Positions 59,905 to 64,000 of a stretch of 64,000 bases of DNA are shown here, one piece after another (within the stretch, counting starts at the first letter, position 1; each line of letters starts with the position of its first letter). Made by a program: the position numbers and the translations under genes. The notes beneath the pieces were generated by a model that was not told the DNA's origin, did no database searches, and saw nothing but the letters and a program-made list of their open reading frames with translations. Source of the stretch: Lewinellaceae bacterium. GTDB lineage: Bacteria; Bacteroidota; Bacteroidia; Chitinophagales; Saprospiraceae. The DNA is taken from NCBI GenBank assembly GCA_020636325.1, contig JACJYC010000003.1:434001-498000 (forward strand). Reading direction: 5' to 3'.

Positions 59905-60978
59905 ATGAAAAAGCACAATTTTAGCCCCGGCCCGGCCATTCTGCCGGCCGAAGTTATGGAACAAGCCGCTCAGGCATGCGTTGAATTCAATAACTCCGGG
60001 CTCTCCATACTGGAAATCTCCCACCGCAGCGCCCTCTTTACGCCGGTCCTGGCCGAAGCGGAAGAGCTGGTCAGGGAAATGACCGGTCTTGGAGATGAAT
60101 ACGGCGTCATTTTCCTCTCCGGCGGCGCCAGCACCCAGTTCTTCATGGCCCCGATGAACCTCATCGACCCGGAGGACACCGCTTTGTACGTCGATACGGG
60201 CGCCTGGTCCTCCAAGGCGATCAAGGAAGCCAAAGCCTTCGGCAAGGTTGAGGTCCTGGCTTCTTCAAAGGCGGATAATTACAATTATATCCCGAAGGAT
60301 TATTCGGTTTCCAACCACGCAAAATACCTGCACATCACCAGCAACAATACCATTTTCGGTACGCAACAGCACTGGTGGCCGCAGACCTCTCTGCCGATCG
60401 TTGCGGATATGTCTTCCGATATGTTCAGCCGGCCGCTGGATTGGGATCGATTCGGCCTTATTTATGCAGGCGCGCAGAAAAACCTGGGCCCGGCCGGGGT
60501 TACGCTGGTGATCGTCCGGAAAGACCTGCTCGGCACCGTGCAGCGTCATTTGCCCTCTATGCTGGACTACCGCCTGCACATCGAGAACGAGTCTACTTAC
60601 AATACGCCGCCGGTGTTCCCGATCTATGTCATGATGCTCACCCTGCGGTGGATCAAGGCCAACGGCGGCCTGAACGCCATGGAGGCCCACAACCGCAAAA
60701 AGGCGGCCTTGCTTTACAATGAGATTGACCGAAACCCGTTGTTCGCAGGCACTGTAAAGCACGAAGAGGATCGTTCTTTGATGAACGTGACCTTCGTCGG
60801 CGCCAGCGAGGAAGTGGATTCGCTGTTCCTGAAAGCCGCCAAAGAAGCGGGCTGCGTCGATATAAAAGGGCACCGGTCGGTCGGCGGGTTCAGGGCTTCC
60901 ATCTACAACGCGATGAGCGAGGAAAGCATACAGGTTTTGGTGGACGTGATGCAGGATTTTGCGCGCAAGCATGGCTAA
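59905..60978 (+). CDS. serC: Phosphoserine aminotransferase
   Basis: 357 aa, normal SerC length. Starts FSPGPAILPAEVMEQAA; has the cofactor region SGGASTQFFMAPMN (about 70), WSSKAIKEAKAFG, and the PLP lysine in IYAGAQKNLGPAG (about 190), ending with the substrate-binding GHRSVGGFRASIYNAM. It makes 3-phosphoserine from 3-phosphohydroxypyruvate in serine synthesis and the analogous step of vitamin B6 synthesis. serA is not adjacent. It overlaps the next gene by 8 bp. Confidence 0.97.
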   Translation: MKKHNFSPGPAILPAEVMEQAAQACVEFNNSGLSILEISHRSALFTPVLAEAEELVREMTGLGDEYGVIFLSGGASTQFFMAPMNLIDPEDTALYVDTGAWSSKAIKEAKAFGKVEVLASSKADNYNYIPKDYSVSNHAKYLHITSNNTIFGTQQHWWPQTSLPIVADMSSDMFSRPLDWDRFGLIYAGAQKNLGPAGVTLVIVRKDLLGTVQRHLPSMLDYRLHIENESTYNTPPVFPIYVMMLTLRWIKANGGLNAMEAHNRKKAALLYNEIDRNPLFAGTVKHEEDRSLMNVTFVGASEEVDSLFLKAAKEAGCVDIKGHRSVGGFRASIYNAMSEESIQVLVDVMQDFARKHG

Positions 60979-61732
60979 AAAAAGCAACAGGACCAAAAAG
61001 GAGGACCGAAGGAGTTTTCTTTGGCGAGGCAGGGAGTTACCCTTGCTGGTGGTTTGGGAAAGCCGTCGGTCCATCCGCATGGCGCTGGGCAAAAAGGAGA
61101 TCATCCTTCGCCTGCCCTCGGGGCTGCTCATGCGCCCTAAGCTGGAAGATGTGCTGGTCAATCTGGGGATCTGGCTGGATAAGCTGGAGCGAAAGAAACC
61201 GGGTCTGATGGACCGGTTTGAAGAGCGGGTTTATGCGGACGGGCAGATGCTGCAAGTCGGCAGCCGGCGATATGCGCTCCAAGTCAGGACCGAACCCAGA
61301 TTGACCCACACCGCCAGCCTGAAAAAAGGCATTATCGAGCTCAGGTTGGCGGATTCGGATGGAGGCGCTTCCCTTCAAAAGAATATCCGTACCCTGTTGA
61401 GCCGCGTTGTCGCCTCGGATTTCCTGCCTGAAATTACCCGCCGGACCCACCAGCTCAACGAGCTCCATTTCAGCAAACCGATCAAATCCGTAACCTTGCG
61501 CTATGCCCACGGGCGTTGGGGCAGTTGCTCTTCTTCCGGCCGGATCAATTTTTCCACCAGACTTTTGTTTGCACCGCCCTTCGTGGTAGACTATGTGATC
61601 ATCCATGAACTGGCTCACTTGCTGGAGCACAACCACTCCGACCGGTATTGGAAAATTGTGGAAAAGGCCATGCCCGCCTACGAAGAGGCTGAGAAATGGC
61701 TGAAGGAAAACGGGCACCAGTGCGATTTTTAG
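60971..61732 (+). CDS. YgjP-like (M48-type) metallopeptidase domain protein
   Basis: 253 aa from the ATG at 60971, overlapping the serC stop by 8 bp. Basic N-terminus, then a YgjP/DUF45 domain: RYAHGRWGSCSSSGRINFST (about 180) and the zinc motif IIHELAHLLEHNHSDRYW (HExxH, about 215). It is cytosolic by absence of a signal. This family is often encoded next to restriction or housekeeping genes; substrate unknown. The downstream AT-rich ORF starts within its 3' end. Confidence 0.88.
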   Translation: MAKKSNRTKKEDRRSFLWRGRELPLLVVWESRRSIRMALGKKEIILRLPSGLLMRPKLEDVLVNLGIWLDKLERKKPGLMDRFEERVYADGQMLQVGSRRYALQVRTEPRLTHTASLKKGIIELRLADSDGGASLQKNIRTLLSRVVASDFLPEITRRTHQLNELHFSKPIKSVTLRYAHGRWGSCSSSGRINFSTRLLFAPPFVVDYVIIHELAHLLEHNHSDRYWKIVEKAMPAYEEAEKWLKENGHQCDF

Positions 61733-62139
61733 CAGTGCAATCTAGCAATCAATTAGCAATATTCTTGGCTAATGCTTTAATCTTGGCTTGTATTTGTATT
61801 TTTTCAATGACTAATTGTTCGAGTAACAGAGATTTCCCAATACAATGTATAACCGGGTATGTTAAGGCTAATGTCAATAAAGAAGAATTAGACGATTTTA
61901 TTAAATTAAATGGAATTGAGGTATGGAGGAAATGGGATAATTTAACTACCAAAATTGCTAACGACAATTTCGCTATTGAAAATTGTGGAATATATGAATA
62001 TATGGATGATAGACAAACACCAATGAATACGTTTAAAGGTAAAGTCACTTTTGTATATTTAATTCACAGTTATTTAAAGTATGGATATATTAATCAGAAG
62101 AATGTCGACTTAGAGGTTGAGAAAGTTATTCAAAATTGA
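61696..62139 (+). CDS. AT-rich orphan lipoprotein
   Basis: 147 aa from the only in-frame upstream ATG, overlapping the YgjP-like gene by 37 bp; the start is uncertain. Residues ~20-40 are hydrophobic and lead to FSMTNC, a plausible lipobox (Cys about 41). The rest is polar with no known domain; four cysteines in total after the signal region include QCITGY and NCGIYEY. Codon use (TTA, ATA, AAT, AGA) contrasts with the GC-rich neighbours, suggesting recent acquisition. Function unknown. Confidence 0.5.
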   Translation: MAEGKRAPVRFLAVQSSNQLAIFLANALILACICIFSMTNCSSNRDFPIQCITGYVKANVNKEELDDFIKLNGIEVWRKWDNLTTKIANDNFAIENCGIYEYMDDRQTPMNTFKGKVTFVYLIHSYLKYGYINQKNVDLEVEKVIQN

Positions 62140-62527
62140 TTTTTAAAATGAAGTTTTGATTTGCGCTCTCTCTTACAATTATTAGATCTTAAAATCATGG
62201 ATCAGATTAAAATGATTTTTTTATTTTTTATTAATTGTAATCCTAATATGAGATTAATTGAGGATTTTAAAATTGAAATCAACGGGCCGATTTCAAAAAT
62301 CCCAGATTACAAGATAAGTTAAAATCTGTAGGGAGTCAAATTTTAGATGATTGATTAAAAAAAAACGGTTTCGCTCATATCCATTAGGGTTAGGCCGTTC
62401 AATAAAGTGTTTTTCTCGCGAAGACGCAAAGACGCAAAGATTTGATTTTCAAAATGCTGCGCATGCTGAAAATCCTGTTGACACAAAACTCTGAACGGTC
62501 TCTGCTGTCCTGGCAATCAATAGAATT
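62140..62527. other. AT-rich non-coding region
   Basis: 388 bp, strongly AT-rich up to about 62380, with no ORF. Its right part is the repeat element described at 62395-62498. No promoter box was recognised. Confidence 0.6.
62395..62498. repeat. Small inverted-repeat element containing a GACGCAAAG tandem
   Basis: CCGTTCA (62395-62401) and TGAACGG (62492-62498) are inverted repeats bounding ~104 bp. Inside are a tandem GACGCAAAG unit (about 62422-62439) and a hairpin GATTTTCA (62444-62451) with TGAAAATC (62467-62474). The build resembles a miniature mobile element; no transposase in the window. Confidence 0.5.
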
Positions 62528-63571
62528 TTAATCCACTTTCTTCGCCAACACCACATACACCGGAAAGTGGTCGCTATAACCGCCGGCGTATACATCCCCG
62601 TCGAAAGTCCGGAAAGGATACCCTTTGAAATGACCTGATTTCTGGAACAGATAGGCCGGATTGTGGATCTTGACCTGGAAATACTGGTATCCTCCGACAC
62701 GAGGGCTGATCAACCCCTTGGAGAGGATGATCTGGTCGAACAGGTTCCAGGCATCCTGGTAGGCGAGGGTGCCGATCCCCTTTTTGTACAAATCGAACAT
62801 CGGATTGAACAGGCCTTTGGACCGGACTTCTTTTATTTTCCCCTCCGCGGCCAGCACTTTCCGGACACTGGGGCTGGTGGGGTCGTCGTTCAGGTCGCCC
62901 ATGATCATGACCTTGGCGGAAGGGTCGGCATTGATCAACGAATCGACCACCTGTTTGCAGACCATGGCCCCGGCATTCCGCAATGGTTGGGAAGCCGCTT
63001 CGCCGCCGCGCCTGGACGGCCAGTGATTGACCAGCACATGCAAAGGTTCGCCGTCGAGTTCGCCGGAAACAAAAAGGATGTCTCTGGTCCGGATCCGCTC
63101 GCCGCTGTCATCGTAGATCATCAACGGGATGGCCCGGCTGGCGGTGACCTTGAAATATTTGGGTTGGTACAACAAGCCGACGTCAATGCCGCGCATATCG
63201 GGAGAGTCGAACTGAACGATCTGGTAATTCCTGGCGGCGATTTTGGGCTGTTTGACGAGGTCCTCAAGCACTTTCCGGTTTTCGATCTCGCTTACGCCGA
63301 GGATGGCAACCCCGTCAGGGGAGATCTCGGTGCCGAGTTCTGAAATGACCTGGGAAAGGTTACCCAGTTTATCGGCGTATAGCTCGGGGGTCCATTTCCG
63401 GAGTCCGTCCGGTGTGAACTCCTCGTCGTTGATATTCGGATCATTGTCGGTATCAAACAGGTTTTCGAGGTTGTAAAAGCCGACGATGCCGACCCGGTAT
63501 TGCTGTTTTTGGGAAATGCCTTCCCGGCAGACGAACAGCGCCAGGAACAGAAGGATTTGAATGACTTTCAT
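62528..63571 (-). CDS. Exported endonuclease/exonuclease/phosphatase-family protein
   Basis: 347 aa. Signal peptide about 1-20 (FVCREGISQ). EEP fold landmarks: FYNLENLFDTDND near the N-terminus, the metal-binding glutamate in GVSEIENRKVL (about 94), NHWPSRRGGE (about 190, catalytic His region), MIMGDLNDDP (about 228) and the final GGYSDHFPVYVVL. It hydrolyses phosphodiesters outside the cytoplasm, probably nucleic acid; the exact substrate is not clear. The next rightward gene is divergent. Confidence 0.9.
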   Translation of the reverse strand: MKVIQILLFLALFVCREGISQKQQYRVGIVGFYNLENLFDTDNDPNINDEEFTPDGLRKWTPELYADKLGNLSQVISELGTEISPDGVAILGVSEIENRKVLEDLVKQPKIAARNYQIVQFDSPDMRGIDVGLLYQPKYFKVTASRAIPLMIYDDSGERIRTRDILFVSGELDGEPLHVLVNHWPSRRGGEAASQPLRNAGAMVCKQVVDSLINADPSAKVMIMGDLNDDPTSPSVRKVLAAEGKIKEVRSKGLFNPMFDLYKKGIGTLAYQDAWNLFDQIILSKGLISPRVGGYQYFQVKIHNPAYLFQKSGHFKGYPFRTFDGDVYAGGYSDHFPVYVVLAKKVD

Positions 63572-63699
63572 CGTGCAAAAATTGCAATTTATTTGTTTAG
63601 ACGCAAAACAACGGACAAAGTTCTTAAATAAAGATGGGGCAAAGAATTAAGTTAGTGTTAATTTTGGCGCCGGAAGAAAGCAAGATTGTCAATTAGTTT

Positions 63700-63707
63700 T
63701 AATTTTG
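63700..63707 (+). promoter_or_regulatory. -7 promoter box for the last gene
   Basis: TAATTTTG, a full TAnnTTTG match, 22 nt before the ATG at 63730. Confidence 0.5.
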
Positions 63708-63729
63708 CCCAGCTTTTCAAATCTAAAGT

Positions 63730-64000
63730 ATGTTTGAACGTCTACCATTTTTTGCAGCGCTTGCCTTTGTCTGCTGCATGCTTAGCTTCAACCTCAATGG
63801 CCAAACCGTATTCCAGGGTAAAGTAATTGACCAGCTTTCAGGGCGGCCCATCCCGGGAACCACAGTCAGCCTGTTAACAGCCAGCACGACTTCGGATGCC
63901 GATGGCGCTTTCAAACTGGAAGCGGTGGTCGGTGCGGACGAAGTTGTTCTGACCTTTTCCGTGGCCGGCTACCGGACGCTGAACCTGTCGCAGAAAGTCA
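63730..64000 (+). CDS. Carboxypeptidase-regulatory surface protein, N-terminal part (runs off the right edge)
   Basis: 90 codons visible. Signal peptide about 1-25 (LSFNLNGQ), then a CarboxypepD_reg-like beta-sandwich beginning VFQGKVIDQLSGRPIPGTTV and containing SDADGAFKLEAVVGADEVV and VAGYRTLNLSQKV. This is the standard N-terminus of Bacteroidota TonB-dependent receptors and some adhesins; the rest lies outside the window, so the class stays open. Confidence 0.8.
   Translation, partial: MFERLPFFAALAFVCCMLSFNLNGQTVFQGKVIDQLSGRPIPGTTVSLLTASTTSDADGAFKLEAVVGADEVVLTFSVAGYRTLNLSQKV

Noticed and set aside
1..64000. tRNA, rRNA, CRISPR array, transposase or prophage genes
   Set aside because: Looked for characteristic motifs and repeats on both strands; none found.

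Overview
The window reads as chromosomal DNA of a Bacteroidota bacterium, probably an aerobic or denitrifying environmental lineage of the Saprospiria/Chitinophagia type; the genus cannot be named from sequence alone. The grounds are: repeated promoters of the Bacteroidota -7 form TAnnTTTG (one also has a correctly spaced -33 TTG), no strong Shine-Dalgarno leaders, type IX secretion (T9SS) C-terminal sorting domains on two secreted proteins, an Oar-like TonB-dependent receptor with a carboxypeptidase-regulatory N-terminus, and DUF4249, DUF547 and M1/M16 secreted proteins. Most of the DNA is GC-rich by eye, with AT-richer patches around 10.8-14.5 kb and 61.7-62.5 kb. No rRNA, tRNA, CRISPR array, transposase or phage gene was found.

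Layout. 0-10.8 kb: truncated M1 peptidase, cold-shock-like RRM protein behind a long leader, RlmI-like methyltransferase, an unusual HSP100-type AAA+ ATPase overlapping a DUF819 membrane protein, DUF4249 lipoprotein, Crp/Fnr regulator, RsmF-like methyltransferase, DUF547 lipoprotein. 10.9-18.7 kb: surface-glycan region with a secreted LamG protein, a Wzx-like flippase, and a tightly packed run of methyltransferase-pyruvyltransferase fusion, NeuB-like synthase, CMP-sugar synthetase fused to a KdsC-like phosphatase, and a protein carrying bacterial sialyltransferase motifs. This looks like a nonulosonic (sialic-acid-like) acid pathway. 18.8-33.2 kb: Oar-like receptor, T9SS lamin-tail protein, patatin lipase, gamma-glutamyltransferase, a two-gene ABC transporter, a candidate small RNA, and a pair encoding a duplicated helix-hairpin-helix membrane protein and an OmpA-like protein. 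33.4-47.3 kb: housekeeping genes (ffh, M16 protease, dnaK, dnaE, RluA-type synthase) plus a protein with two CbbX/SpoVK-like AAA+ domains behind a duplicated beta-rich N-terminal module.

47.3-55.7 kb is a clade II type nitrous oxide reduction locus. nosZ (Sec/lipoprotein export), a NosB-like membrane protein, nosL, nosD, nosF and nosY run rightward, and an Rrf2-family regulator, a lipoprotein cytochrome c and a polytopic histidine-rich membrane protein run leftward. An FNR-type box and a TAnnTTTG promoter sit between them. 55.7-64 kb: small lipoprotein, serine hydrolase, ECF sigma factor, secreted hypothetical, serC, YgjP-like metallopeptidase, an AT-rich orphan with a small repeat element, an endonuclease/exonuclease/phosphatase-family protein, and the start of another carboxypeptidase-regulatory surface protein.

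The most unusual items are the nonulosonate locus with its fusions, the HSP100 protein that has lost its second pore loop, the doubly duplicated AAA+ protein, two places where an intrinsic terminator is superposed on the next gene's promoter, and a promoter-terminator pair without an ORF near 30.4 kb.
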